Below are positions 54,725 through 63,739 of a stretch of DNA of 64,000 nt, piece by piece. Source of the DNA: Paraburkholderia bryophila (GTDB taxonomy: Bacteria > Pseudomonadota > Gammaproteobacteria > Burkholderiales > Burkholderiaceae); contig NZ_JACCAS010000002.1 in the NCBI RefSeq assembly GCF_013409255.1, positions 1,426,001-1,490,000 on the forward strand, given 5' to 3'. Made by a program: the position numbers and the translations under genes. A model generated the notes under the pieces. That model did not search any database. It was not told where the DNA came from and saw nothing but the letters and a program-made list of their open reading frames with translations. The stretch's first letter is position 1, and each line of letters begins with the position of its first letter.

Positions 54725-55291
54725 TTACCTGACAACTTTGACCGTGGTCTCGACGTCTTCAAGCCGGGCCTTGGTCTTGAACAACCGGCTCGCCAACACA
54801 CTGCCCTGATAGGCGGCGAAAAGCGCCCGTGCGGCGTTCTCGGGCTTACCGTTGATCGCCAGCGTTCCTTCTTCAACGCCTTGCATCAGCACCTTGGTGA
54901 GCCACCGCTCGTTAGCCTTGAAAAAAGCCTGTACTGCCTGCCTGATGTCGTCCGGCAGCGATTCGATGTCCGCTGCGAGCATGCCGCACAGGCAGATCTG
55001 ATCGCCGTCGCCCAAGGTCTTGCCGAACAGCTTGGTGTACTTGCTGAGCTTGGCGTCCGCGGGCAATGTGTCGCCAATCGCGTTCATTGAACTCAGCACC
55101 TCGTCGCTGTACGAACTGACCGCTTCCAATACCAGATCGTCTTTCGACGGAAAGTAGTAGTGGATGCTCGCCGTCTTGATTCCAACCAGGTTGGACAAGT
55201 CACGGTAGCTGAAACCGTTGTAGCCGCGCAGCATGATGAGCGTGACTGCGTGGTCCAGAATCTGCGAGCGTACGGGCGATGGCGTGTTCAT
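54725..55291 (-). CDS. TetR-family regulator with CxCG motif (188 aa)
   Basis: TetR HTH in NGFSYRDLSNLVGIKTASIHYYFPSKDDLVLEAV. C100 and C102 in DQICLCGML correspond in position and type to the redox-sensing Cys region of NemR-like TetR proteins, so it may sense electrophiles or peroxide. ATG 55291 chosen (MNTPSPVRSQILDH) instead of an upstream start because a palindrome lies between. Likely autoregulated and controls ohr. Confidence 0.88.
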   Translation of the reverse strand: MNTPSPVRSQILDHAVTLIMLRGYNGFSYRDLSNLVGIKTASIHYYFPSKDDLVLEAVSSYSDEVLSSMNAIGDTLPADAKLSKYTKLFGKTLGDGDQICLCGMLAADIESLPDDIRQAVQAFFKANERWLTKVLMQGVEEGTLAINGKPENAARALFAAYQGSVLASRLFKTKARLEDVETTVKVVR

Positions 55292-55302
55292 GGATCTAAC
55301 TT

Positions 55303-55318
55303 TATCTACCTGTAGATA
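55303..55318. promoter_or_regulatory. Operator-like palindrome upstream of tetR
   Basis: TATCTAC CT GTAGATA: 7-bp perfect arms around a 2-base centre, 12 bp before the TetR start codon. Matches the palindrome at 54660-54675 at 15 of 16 positions. Confidence 0.6.
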
Positions 55319-55388
55319 GATAGTCAAGGATTTTTTTGCGCCCATGCGTGACACGGGCGCTCGTGGGTTCGACGCGGTCTGGGTCGAC

Positions 55389-57662
55389 CTACGCGCTAAC
55401 TTTTACTTTGGCCCCGGCGTGGGCGCCCACCTTGCCCAAATCAAACGGCGTGTCCCTCAACCGCTGCCCCGTCAACCTGAACACCGCATTCGCCACCGCC
55501 GGCGCAACCGAAGGACTCGACAACTCTCCCACCCCACCCGGTTTCGCCGGATCACCCTGCACGATCTGAATATCGATCTCCGGCATATCGGTCATGCGCA
55601 TCACGCGATAGGTATCGAAGTTCTTCTGCTCGACCTGCCCGTGACGAATATCGATGCGATCGCCAATAGCATGTCCCAAGCCCCACATCAGCCCGCCGTA
55701 CAACTGTTCCTCGACGCCACCCGGCGACACCGCCAACCCACAATCCGCGATACAGGTGAGCTTGTCGATCACGACGCCATCCCCGTTACGCCTCACTCGC
55801 GCGACCACGGCCACATAGCTGCTGTACGCCTGATTCGTCGCAACACCGAGCGCTGTACCAGGCGGCAATGGCTTACCCCAACCCGCTCGCGCGGCGGCCT
55901 CACGCAAAACAGCCTGATGACGCGGATCCTTCATATGCGCGAGCCGAAAATCAACCGGATCGCGCTTGCCCGCATGAGCGGCCTCATCCATGAACGACTC
56001 AACCGCGAACACGTTCGGGATATAGCTCACCGCGCGATACCACCCCGTCGGCACACCAGTTTCATGGCGCACCCAACCAATATCGACATGCGGCGCGTCA
56101 TAGGCGAACTCATACTTGCTGATCGCTTCAGTGGTGCTGTAATCCATCCGATCAGGACGATCGAAATAACCCGGCTCCCATTGTTCCGGCGAAGCAGGCA
56201 TCACCGCGCGCAATTGCAGAGTGCTCAGATTGCCGTGTGTATCGAGCACGGCTTTCCCACGGTGATAACTCGCCGAGTGATAGTAAAGCGCGCGCATTTC
56301 ATCTTCACGGCTATTCATCAGCTTGACCGGCTTACCGACCTTCAGCGCGAGCCACGTCACTTCGAAGAGCCAGTACTTCGATTCGCGCGACCCGAAGCTT
56401 CCGCCCGACACGAGCTCATGCAATACAACGCGATCCGCAGGAATAGAGCCGATCACCTCAGCCGCCTCCTGCACCGTCGACGGCACTTGCAATCCTCCCC
56501 AGTACTCAATGCCACCGTCTTTCGCCCACGCGGTAACATTGATCGGTTCCAGAGGATTCTGCGCTTTATACGGCATCGAATACGCCGCCTCGATCACGTG
56601 CGCGCCATGCGGCCATGCGGTCCCCGCGTCGCCGTGCTGAATAGTCGGCACAACACGCGCGGCGGGATCGTCGAGCCACCTGGCCTGCTGCGCGGCGAGC
56701 GTACTGCTGTCGAAAGTCTCGAGCGGACTGTCGTCCCACTCCACCCGCAACGCAGCTTGCCCCTTATGCGCCGACCAGTAGTCATCGGCCAACACGGCAA
56801 CGCCCGCCTGATTACCGCCGAGAATATCCGGCCGCCCAGGAATCTGCACGATCTGCCGCACGCCCGGCACGGCCAGCGCGTCTTTCGCATCCACGCTTCG
56901 CACACGCGCATTGATCACCGGCGCGCGCGTGACCGTCGCCACGAGCAAGCCCGGCAACGACACGTCGATGCTGTACGGAAACGCGCCCATCGCCTTCTGC
57001 GCGGCGCCGCGTTTCTTCTGCAATTTGCCGATGTATTTGAACTGGGACGGATCTTTCAACGCGACGTCTTTAGGCGCCGGCAATTGCGCCGCGACACTCG
57101 CCAGCGAACCATAACTCGCGCGCTTGCCGCTCGCCGGATCGACCACGAAGCCGTTGTCCGTCGTCAACGCCGACGGCGCCACATTCCACTGTTTCGCGGC
57201 CGACGCAATCAACATCGCCCGCGCGGTCGCGCCCGCACGTCGCAAGCGATCGTATTCGAGCGACACGCTCGTGCTACCGCCCGTCGAAAACACTTTCCAC
57301 AGCGGATGAATGTACTCACCAAAAAACGGATTCTCCGGCGTGATCACATCCACACGAAACGGATCGACATCCAATTCTTCCGCCACCACCGCAGCCAATG
57401 CGGTGCGCGTGCCGGTGCCGGAGTCATGCTTATGGACCACCAGTTTGATCGTATCGTCGGACAGAACCCGGACCCACGCATTCGGTTCGAATTCGCCAGG
57501 TAACGGCTGCGGGTCGCCGCTTGCGTTCTCGCCCTTAGCAAGCGCTTCGGGCAATTGAAAACCAATCGCGAGTCCCGAGGCCAGCAACGCCGAACTCTGC
57601 TTGATAAACCGGCGTCGTGCTGCGCCGCGCGCGCTTGTCAGCGCTTCGTTATCGTGGCGCAT
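55389..57662 (-). CDS. Molybdopterin-binding subunit of xanthine-dehydrogenase-family aldehyde/isoquinoline oxidoreductase (757 aa)
   Basis: Twin-arginine signal RRRFIKQ (16-22) followed by a hydrophobic segment (SSALLASGLAIGF), so the complex is exported folded. Catalytic Glu E713 lies in GGVGELSSP. Segments VSGGSFGSRESKYW and GLAVSPGGVEEQLYGGLMWGLGHA are typical of the two Moco-binding domains of isoquinoline 1-oxidoreductase beta/CoxL-type proteins. ATG follows directly on the TGA of the [2Fe-2S] subunit gene (TGAATG). A cytochrome subunit gene is not adjacent. Confidence 0.9.
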   Translation of the reverse strand: MRHDNEALTSARGAARRRFIKQSSALLASGLAIGFQLPEALAKGENASGDPQPLPGEFEPNAWVRVLSDDTIKLVVHKHDSGTGTRTALAAVVAEELDVDPFRVDVITPENPFFGEYIHPLWKVFSTGGSTSVSLEYDRLRRAGATARAMLIASAAKQWNVAPSALTTDNGFVVDPASGKRASYGSLASVAAQLPAPKDVALKDPSQFKYIGKLQKKRGAAQKAMGAFPYSIDVSLPGLLVATVTRAPVINARVRSVDAKDALAVPGVRQIVQIPGRPDILGGNQAGVAVLADDYWSAHKGQAALRVEWDDSPLETFDSSTLAAQQARWLDDPAARVVPTIQHGDAGTAWPHGAHVIEAAYSMPYKAQNPLEPINVTAWAKDGGIEYWGGLQVPSTVQEAAEVIGSIPADRVVLHELVSGGSFGSRESKYWLFEVTWLALKVGKPVKLMNSREDEMRALYYHSASYHRGKAVLDTHGNLSTLQLRAVMPASPEQWEPGYFDRPDRMDYSTTEAISKYEFAYDAPHVDIGWVRHETGVPTGWYRAVSYIPNVFAVESFMDEAAHAGKRDPVDFRLAHMKDPRHQAVLREAAARAGWGKPLPPGTALGVATNQAYSSYVAVVARVRRNGDGVVIDKLTCIADCGLAVSPGGVEEQLYGGLMWGLGHAIGDRIDIRHGQVEQKNFDTYRVMRMTDMPEIDIQIVQGDPAKPGGVGELSSPSVAPAVANAVFRLTGQRLRDTPFDLGKVGAHAGAKVKVSA

Positions 57663-58190
57663 TCAAACCTCCTCAGCCGATGCGTGAGACGCGCACGCCG
57701 CTATACACGCAGGCATCACCACCTCGGCCAGCGCCGGATCGCCCGACGCCGCCCGCTTGATCGCCTTGCGAATCCGCGAGTACGTACCGCAGCGACAGAT
57801 GTTCCCCGACATCGCCGTCGAGATGGTTTCGTCGTTGACGGTCGGCTTATCCTTGAGAAACGCGGCCGCCTGCATCAACTGGCCAGACTGACAGTAGCCG
57901 CATTGCGGCACATCTTCCGCGACCCAGGCCAGTTGCAGCGGATGCCGGCCGTCCTTCGACAACCCCTCTATCGTCGTAATGTTCTTGCCGGCCACCGCGA
58001 CCGCCGGCAGCAAACACGAGCGCACCGCCTCACCTTCCAGATGCACGGTACACGCGCCACAAAAGCCACCACCGCAGCCGAACTTCGTGCCGGTCAACTT
58101 GAGCCGGTCGCGCAGCACCCACAACAGGGGCATGTCTTCCGGTACATTGTCGAGCGAGTGCCGCGTATCGTTGACCACGATCTCGATCAT
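57663..58190 (-). CDS. [2Fe-2S] subunit of molybdenum hydroxylase (175 aa)
   Basis: Plant-type ferredoxin cluster C39-x4-C44-x2-C47...C59 in [18 protein letters not shown], and the second cluster in CGYCQSGQ and NICRCGTY. Start ATG 58190 (MIEIVVND) has GGAGACA upstream. It feeds electrons from the Moco subunit onward; no signal peptide, so it would be co-exported with the Tat-bearing large subunit. Confidence 0.92.
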   Translation of the reverse strand: MIEIVVNDTRHSLDNVPEDMPLLWVLRDRLKLTGTKFGCGGGFCGACTVHLEGEAVRSCLLPAVAVAGKNITTIEGLSKDGRHPLQLAWVAEDVPQCGYCQSGQLMQAAAFLKDKPTVNDETISTAMSGNICRCGTYSRIRKAIKRAASGDPALAEVVMPACIAACASHASAEEV

Positions 58191-58329
58191 GCGCTGTCTC
58201 CTGAATGTCGTTGTGCGACGCGGTGCGTGCGAGGGCCGCACGGGCCGCGTGCTTGCGGTCATTATTGAAAGCCGTTAAGCCCAGCGCCAGCGACGATTTC
58301 TTCCATCACCCGTAAGTCCGGCTAACACC

Positions 58330-59226
58330 ATGTTGAAGCGCTACCCGTCCCTTCAGTCGATGCAGGCATTCCTGCAGGCCGCCCGCGTCGGCAGTTTTTC
58401 GAGCGCGGCGCGGCAGTTGTCGCTCACGCATAGCGCGATCAGCCAGCAGATCCGCACGCTCGAAGAGTTCGTCGGCCAACCGCTGTTCGTGCGCGAAAGC
58501 GGCCGCGTGGTGTTGACAGACGCGGGTGTGCTGTTTGCGAATCAACTGGCGGATGGCTTCGAGCAGATCGATCGCGCGTTGTCGTCGGTCAAGGAGCGCA
58601 CGGTCAAGCAGTCGATCACGCTCGACGTCGACCCCGAACTCGCGCAAAGCTGGCTGGTGGCGCGTTTGCCCGCCTTGCTCGGCACGCTGAGCGGCACGTC
58701 GTTGACGGTGCTGTCCACACCGCGTCACGAACGCAGTGCGTTCGAGCGTGTGGATATCGCGCTGCGGTACGGGTATGGAGAATGGGACGGTTTCGAAAAC
58801 GCGCTGATCTGCACCGACCGGTTGACGGCGGTCGGCTCGCCTTCGTTGCTGCCGGCGCGCGGCCTCGACACGCCGCTCACGCCGGAGCAATTGCTGGAGT
58901 TGCCGTTGCTCGGCTACACGAAACGTTCATGGATTCCCTGGCTCGCCGCGGCCGGCATGCCCGCCGTCGAGCCGGATGCGGTCGCCGTCTTCGATAACGC
59001 TGCGGGATTGATCGCGGCGGCCAGCGCCGGTGTGGGCGCGGGTCTCGCGCGCGGCCTGCTCGCCGCCGACGCGATCCGCAACGGCACGCTGATCGAACTC
59101 ACGCAAGTGGAAATCCCGACGCACTACAACCTGTACGCCGTCTGGCCGCGCGACAAAGCGGAACGGGTCGCGCCGTTGATCGACGCGATACGCGAGTTGG
59201 TCGCGCAAACGGTCAGCTCACGCTAG
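58330..59226 (+). CDS. LysR-family regulator (298 aa)
   Basis: HTH segments SMQAFLQAARVGSFSSAARQLSLTHSAISQQIRTLEEFVG, then the ligand-binding domain with GYTKRSWIPWLAAAG. GcvA-type. Divergent from the molybdenum hydroxylase genes with 139 bp between, so it probably controls them. Its stop overlaps the end of the convergent second LysR gene by 14 bp. Confidence 0.9.
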   Translation: MLKRYPSLQSMQAFLQAARVGSFSSAARQLSLTHSAISQQIRTLEEFVGQPLFVRESGRVVLTDAGVLFANQLADGFEQIDRALSSVKERTVKQSITLDVDPELAQSWLVARLPALLGTLSGTSLTVLSTPRHERSAFERVDIALRYGYGEWDGFENALICTDRLTAVGSPSLLPARGLDTPLTPEQLLELPLLGYTKRSWIPWLAAAGMPAVEPDAVAVFDNAAGLIAAASAGVGAGLARGLLAADAIRNGTLIELTQVEIPTHYNLYAVWPRDKAERVAPLIDAIRELVAQTVSSR

Positions 59227-60100
59227 CCGCCACCTCCCGCACCGTCTCAAGAAACAGCGCCAGCACCGGCGACGGCGCCTCGGCGCGATAACGCGCATGC
59301 AGCGACACTTCCGGACGCGGTGCGGCCACTGGCACGAACACCACACCGCCGGTGGACAATTGCCGCGCGGACGAAGGCAGCAATGCCACGCCGAGCCCTT
59401 CGCGCACGAGGCACAACAGCGTATGCACCTCGACCACCTCCTGTTCGATCCGCGGCGTAAACCCTGCTTCGACGCAGCAGTCCTGTAAGAAGCGCGCAAG
59501 CTGCGACTGCCGCAACCCGAACGACACGAAGCGCTCCGCCTCCAACTCGCGCAACGCCAGTTCGTCACGCGTGGCGAGCCGGTGACCCAATGGCAGCGCC
59601 ACCACTGCCGTCTCGCGCATCACCACTTCGCTGCGAATCTCCGCCTCTTCATGTGAGACGCGGAAGAAACACACGTCGAGCCGCCGCTCCTTCAGCGCCA
59701 GAATCTGCGCGGCCGGCGTCATCTCATGCAGCGTCCATTGCACTTGCGGATGTTTCTCCGCGAAAACCCGCAGCGCGCGCGGAATCGGTTCGACCATCGC
59801 CGAACTGATGATGCCGATCTCGAGACTGCCCACTTCGCCACGCCCCGCGCAACGCGTCAGATCGATCGCGCGTTCGAACTGCGCGAAGATCAACGGCACC
59901 TGCTCCTTAAGTGTTTTCCCTGCATCGGTGAGTTCAACGCGGTGTTGCGAACGCGTAAACAACGCGGTGCCCATCTCCTCTTCGAGGATGCGAATCTGCT
60001 GACTGAGAGGCGGCTGCGAAATGTGCAGGCGTGCGGCTGCCCGGCCGAAATGCAGTTCGTCGGCAAGCACCGCGAAGTAACGCAACAGCCGGATGTCCAT
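59213..60100 (-). CDS. LysR-family regulator (295 aa), likely regulator of the amidohydrolase/UbiD cluster
   Basis: HTH MDIRLLRYFAVLADELHFGRAAARLHISQPPLSQQIRILEEEMG, with the LHFGRAA block common in BenM/CatR-like regulators of aromatic degradation. Divergent from the amidohydrolase gene at 60340 with a 239-bp shared region. Confidence 0.9.
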   Translation of the reverse strand: MDIRLLRYFAVLADELHFGRAAARLHISQPPLSQQIRILEEEMGTALFTRSQHRVELTDAGKTLKEQVPLIFAQFERAIDLTRCAGRGEVGSLEIGIISSAMVEPIPRALRVFAEKHPQVQWTLHEMTPAAQILALKERRLDVCFFRVSHEEAEIRSEVVMRETAVVALPLGHRLATRDELALRELEAERFVSFGLRQSQLARFLQDCCVEAGFTPRIEQEVVEVHTLLCLVREGLGVALLPSSARQLSTGGVVFVPVAAPRPEVSLHARYRAEAPSPVLALFLETVREVAASVS

Positions 60101-60339
60101 ATCGCAAACGTATCAAGATCGTGGTTAAAAAATATTGTACAGAGCGTTTTTCTCTTGTGAGACTGCATCGCAAGCAGCAGTGCACGTCAGTGTGACACTC
60201 GATGCCGGCGAGGGGAAGGCGCACAAAAATGCGCCTTGCAAAGGGCCGCATGGGTCAGCCCAATGGGCTGAGTCCATCGATGCGCCTGCCCGCGATCCGG
60301 CAACTGGATACACCAGTTCCTCTCAAGGAGATCGAGTAC
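60101..60339. other. Shared regulatory region of LysR and amidohydrolase cluster
   Basis: 239 bp. AT-rich start (AAAAAATATTGTAC at about 60128-60141) just before the LysR gene could contain a LysR box and promoter; AAGGAG at 60325-60330 is the ribosome binding site for the gene at 60340. No other gene is supported. Confidence 0.45.
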
Positions 60340-61296
60340 ATGATCATCGACACCAGCTGTTATCCGACCAACCTGGTCGACCTCGCGTGGCGCCATGACG
60401 GCGAGCCATTTTCCGGCGAGCGTCTGATCGAGGTGATGGACGGGCCGTACTTCATCAACGGCAAACCTCGTCGCATCGACAAGGCTTTCATTCAACCGCC
60501 GCAAGGCAACACCATTTATACGTGGACCGATGGCGAACGCTCGGGCCGCGAGTCGATCGACGACTACATGGCGTACACGGTCGAAATGACGCAGAAGTAC
60601 CCGGACCGTCTTATTGGTTGTTTCGTCTACAACCCGCGTTGCGGTCCCGAGAACGGCGCGGAAGCGATCGAGTTCTACGCGAAAGAACACGGCTTCAAGA
60701 TGGTGCAGTTGCAGGCCAACATGCATGCATACCGCCCCGACCGCGCGCTCGACTGGTTGCGCCCTGCACTGCGTAAATGCGCGGATCTCGGCCTGCTGGT
60801 GAAGCTGCATACCGGCGACGGCCCGTACAGCATTCCGAGCGAATGGTATCCGCTGATTCGCGAATTCCCGTCGGTGAATTTCATCATGGCGCACTTTGGT
60901 GTGCAGACGGGCGGCGTGTATTGCTTCGAGCCGTATCAGATGGCGCTCGATACGCCGAACGTGTATTGCGAATCGAGTTGGTGCCTGCAGTCGCGAATCG
61001 TCGAATTCGCGAAAGTACTGCCCACGCACAAGATTCTCTACGGCTCCGACACGCCGCCGAACGAGCCGGGCATGTGGTTGCGCCTGCTCGAAGTGCTGTG
61101 CCACGAGCCGCCGCAAGGCCTCAACCTCGACGAAGACACGCTCGAGGATTACCTCGGCAACAACCTCGCCCGCATGATCGGACTTGAACCGAGCGCGCCG
61201 CCGCGAAGCGTCGAGGAAGCGCAAGCCTATCTGAAACAACATGCCGGCGCCGCGAAGCAACACGCCGGCCAGGCCGACTACGCAGGAGCCCGCTGA
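60340..61296 (+). CDS. Amidohydrolase-2/ACMSD-like protein lacking the HxH metal motif (318 aa)
   Basis: Close paralogue of the next gene, with KLHTGDGP, MAHFGVQTGG and LYGSDTPPNEPGMW retained. The strand-1 motif is changed: where the paralogue has D-T-H-L-H-P (residues 4-9), this protein has D-T-S-C-Y-P, so both metal-binding His are lost. It may be an inactive or altered partner, perhaps forming a heteromer with the intact copy. ATG 60340 with AAGGAG. The TGA overlaps the next ATG by one base, so the two are translated together. Confidence 0.88.
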   Translation: MIIDTSCYPTNLVDLAWRHDGEPFSGERLIEVMDGPYFINGKPRRIDKAFIQPPQGNTIYTWTDGERSGRESIDDYMAYTVEMTQKYPDRLIGCFVYNPRCGPENGAEAIEFYAKEHGFKMVQLQANMHAYRPDRALDWLRPALRKCADLGLLVKLHTGDGPYSIPSEWYPLIREFPSVNFIMAHFGVQTGGVYCFEPYQMALDTPNVYCESSWCLQSRIVEFAKVLPTHKILYGSDTPPNEPGMWLRLLEVLCHEPPQGLNLDEDTLEDYLGNNLARMIGLEPSAPPRSVEEAQAYLKQHAGAAKQHAGQADYAGAR

Positions 61297-62222
61297 TGAT
61301 CATCGATACCCATCTGCACCCCACCAATCTCGTGGACGAAGCATGGCGCCATACCGGCGAGCCGTTCACCGGCGAACGTCTGCTGAAGATGATGGACGGT
61401 CCGTACATCATCAACGGCAAGCCGCGCCGTATCGACATGGGTTTCATTCAGCCGCCGCCGGGCAACACCGGCTACCGCGACGGCAATCGGCGCGGCCGCG
61501 AAGGCATTCGCGACTACATGTCGTATATCGCCGAACTCACGCAGAAGTACCCCGATCGTTTTATCGGCAACTTCACGTACAACCCGCGTTGGGGTCCGGA
61601 AAACGGCGCGGCCGAACTCGAATTCCACGTGAAGGAGTACGGCTTCAAGATGCTCAAGCTGCACGCGAACATGCACGGCTACCGGCCGGATCGCGCGCTC
61701 GACTGGCTGCGTCCGGCTATGAAGAAATGCGCGGAGCTCGGCGTGGTGGTGTTGATTCATACCGGCGACGGACCGTACACGATCCCGACGCAGTTCTACC
61801 CGATCATCCGCGAATTCCCGATGGTGAATTTCATCATCGGTCACTTCGGGATTCAGACCGGTGGCAACTATTCGTTCGAAGCCTTCTGGATGGCGATGGA
61901 TACGCCGAACGTGTATTGCGAATCCGGCTGGTGCTATCAGTCGCGCATCGTCGAGTTTGCACGCGAGTTGCCGCGTAACAAGATCGTGTTCGGTACGGAC
62001 TCGCCGCCGAATGAGCCGGGCATGTGGCTGCGCGAACTGGAAATGCTGTGCGGTCCCGCGCCGCAAGGCATGAATCTGGATGAAGACGGTCTCGAAGACT
62101 ACATGGGCAACAACATCGCCCGTCTGGTCGGCATCGAACCGACCAAGCCGCCGAAGGATCTCGCCGAAGCGGAAAAACGTTTGAAAGCGACGTATGTGAA
62201 CGACGTCACGCAGCCGGCTTAA
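61296..62222 (+). CDS. Amidohydrolase-2/ACMSD-like metal-dependent hydrolase or decarboxylase (308 aa)
   Basis: Intact metal ligands: H6-L-H8 in MIIDTHLHPTN, His in LIHTGDGP, His in IGHFGIQTGG, Asp in VFGTDSPPNEP. This family includes ACMSD and aromatic-acid decarboxylases that use Zn or Mn to remove CO2 or open amide-type bonds. Context with UbiD/UbiX suggests aromatic acid breakdown. AGGAG lies before ATG 61296. Confidence 0.9.
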   Translation: MIIDTHLHPTNLVDEAWRHTGEPFTGERLLKMMDGPYIINGKPRRIDMGFIQPPPGNTGYRDGNRRGREGIRDYMSYIAELTQKYPDRFIGNFTYNPRWGPENGAAELEFHVKEYGFKMLKLHANMHGYRPDRALDWLRPAMKKCAELGVVVLIHTGDGPYTIPTQFYPIIREFPMVNFIIGHFGIQTGGNYSFEAFWMAMDTPNVYCESGWCYQSRIVEFARELPRNKIVFGTDSPPNEPGMWLRELEMLCGPAPQGMNLDEDGLEDYMGNNIARLVGIEPTKPPKDLAEAEKRLKATYVNDVTQPA

Positions 62223-62241
62223 GGCTCGTCGACGCTGCGAG

Positions 62242-62278
62242 GCGAGGCGAGGCGCGGTTTACGCCGCGCCTGCCTCGC
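62242..62278 (+). terminator. Long GC-rich hairpin between amidohydrolase and UbiD genes
   Basis: GCGAGGCGAGGCGCGG (62242-62257) pairs with CCGCGCCTGCCTCGC (62264-62278) with a single bulge and a 6-base loop. No T run follows, so it may attenuate rather than end transcription. Confidence 0.45.
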
Positions 62279-62344
62279 ACAACGTGTCCGCTTTCGCTTT
62301 CGTTATCGCTTGAGTTTTAGCTTTCGCTTTGGACGGAGTTCACT

Positions 62345-63739
62345 ATGGCGGATAACCTCTTCCGCGCCACGCAGGATTTCCATCGCTTTGCGCTTGCGTA
62401 TCGCGAGCACTATCCCGACGATGTATTGACGCTCACGCAGCCGCTTTCGGCCGATCAGGACGTGACCGCCGTCGTCGCGGAACTCGCGGCGCGCGGACAG
62501 CATCCGATGCTGATCTGCGACCACGTCAATGGCATCGCAACACCACTGGTCACCAATTTCTTCGCCTCACGCACACGTATTGGACGGCTGTTCGATGTCG
62601 ACGCAGCCGGCTTGTTCGACGCGTATCAGCAGCGTGCGAATGCGCCGATTACACCGGTGATTGTTTCCAGCGGCCCCGTTCTCGATCAGGTCATAGAAGG
62701 CGACGCAGTCGATCTCGCGCAGTTGCCGATGATCCGTCACTTCGACACCGACCGTGGCCCGTACATCACCAACGCGGTGATCGTCGCCGAAGACCCAGTA
62801 ACAGGCGTGGCCAATCTCAGCTATCACCGCTCAATGCGGCACGCGCGCAATGCACTCGCCACCAGCCTGCATTCGCGCGGCCACCTCTGGCGCATGTTGC
62901 AAACCGCCAAAGCACGCGGCGACACGTTGAAGGTCGCGATGGTGATCGGCGCGCATCCGCTGTTCATGCTGGCCGCCGCCGCACGCGTTCCGTTCGGCAC
63001 CGATGAGCGTGCCATTGCAGGCGGTCTGTTCGGCGCACCGCTGGAGCTGGTGCGCACGCCGCGCTACGGCATCGGCGTGCCTGCATCGGCCGAGTTCGTG
63101 CTGGAAGGCACGATCGATCCCGACGCACACGCCGAAGAAGGCCCGTTCGGCGAATTCACCGGCTATTCGTCGGATCGCTCGACCAACAATGTGTTGCGCG
63201 TCGACACGATGATGAGACGCAACGACGCGTGGCTCGTCGATGTCGTCGGCGGCCCTTACGCAGAGCATCTAACGCTTGCCCGCCTTCCGCGCGAAGCGGA
63301 GATGAGCGAAAAGCTCAAAGCGCGCTTTCCCTCCGTCACCGCGCTGCACTATCCGAACTCGGGCACGCACTTTCACTGCTACGTCGCACTGAATCAAACA
63401 CGCGACGGCGAAGCGCGTCAGATCATGCTCGCGCTGCTCGGCTGGGACCCGTACCTGAAGAACGTCGTCGCGGTGGACAGCGATATCGACATCACCAACG
63501 ACTCGCAGGTGCTGTGGGCCGTCGCGACACATTTCCAGCCGCACCAGGACGTGTTTATCGTCGATGGCTTGCCGGGCAGTCCGCTCGACCCTTCGTCGTC
63601 GGCGGCGGGCACGACGTCGCGCATGGGGATCGACGCAACGCGCGGCTCGCAGTTCGACGGCATCCGCGCGCAGATCAGCGAACACGCGTCGCAACGCGCC
63701 GTCGACATTCTGGCTCGCGCCGCCGGAGCACAACGATGA
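62345..63739 (+). CDS. UbiD-family prenyl-FMN decarboxylase (464 aa)
   Basis: UbiD family motifs: HR in NLSYHRSMRHARNAL (R162), E265 and E270 in EEGPFGEFTGY corresponding to the catalytic Glu-Arg-Glu network, and GTDERAIAGGLFG. Uses prenylated FMN to decarboxylate or carboxylate aromatic or unsaturated acids. The partial gene that follows encodes the flavin prenyltransferase, overlapping by four bases. The substrate is not visible in sequence. Confidence 0.92.
   Translation: MADNLFRATQDFHRFALAYREHYPDDVLTLTQPLSADQDVTAVVAELAARGQHPMLICDHVNGIATPLVTNFFASRTRIGRLFDVDAAGLFDAYQQRANAPITPVIVSSGPVLDQVIEGDAVDLAQLPMIRHFDTDRGPYITNAVIVAEDPVTGVANLSYHRSMRHARNALATSLHSRGHLWRMLQTAKARGDTLKVAMVIGAHPLFMLAAAARVPFGTDERAIAGGLFGAPLELVRTPRYGIGVPASAEFVLEGTIDPDAHAEEGPFGEFTGYSSDRSTNNVLRVDTMMRRNDAWLVDVVGGPYAEHLTLARLPREAEMSEKLKARFPSVTALHYPNSGTHFHCYVALNQTRDGEARQIMLALLGWDPYLKNVVAVDSDIDITNDSQVLWAVATHFQPHQDVFIVDGLPGSPLDPSSSAAGTTSRMGIDATRGSQFDGIRAQISEHASQRAVDILARAAGAQR

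Noticed and set aside
55344..57503. 719-codon plus-strand frame over the molybdenum hydroxylase
   Set aside because: Arg/His-rich shadow; the minus strand carries a recognised family with catalytic Glu and Tat signal.
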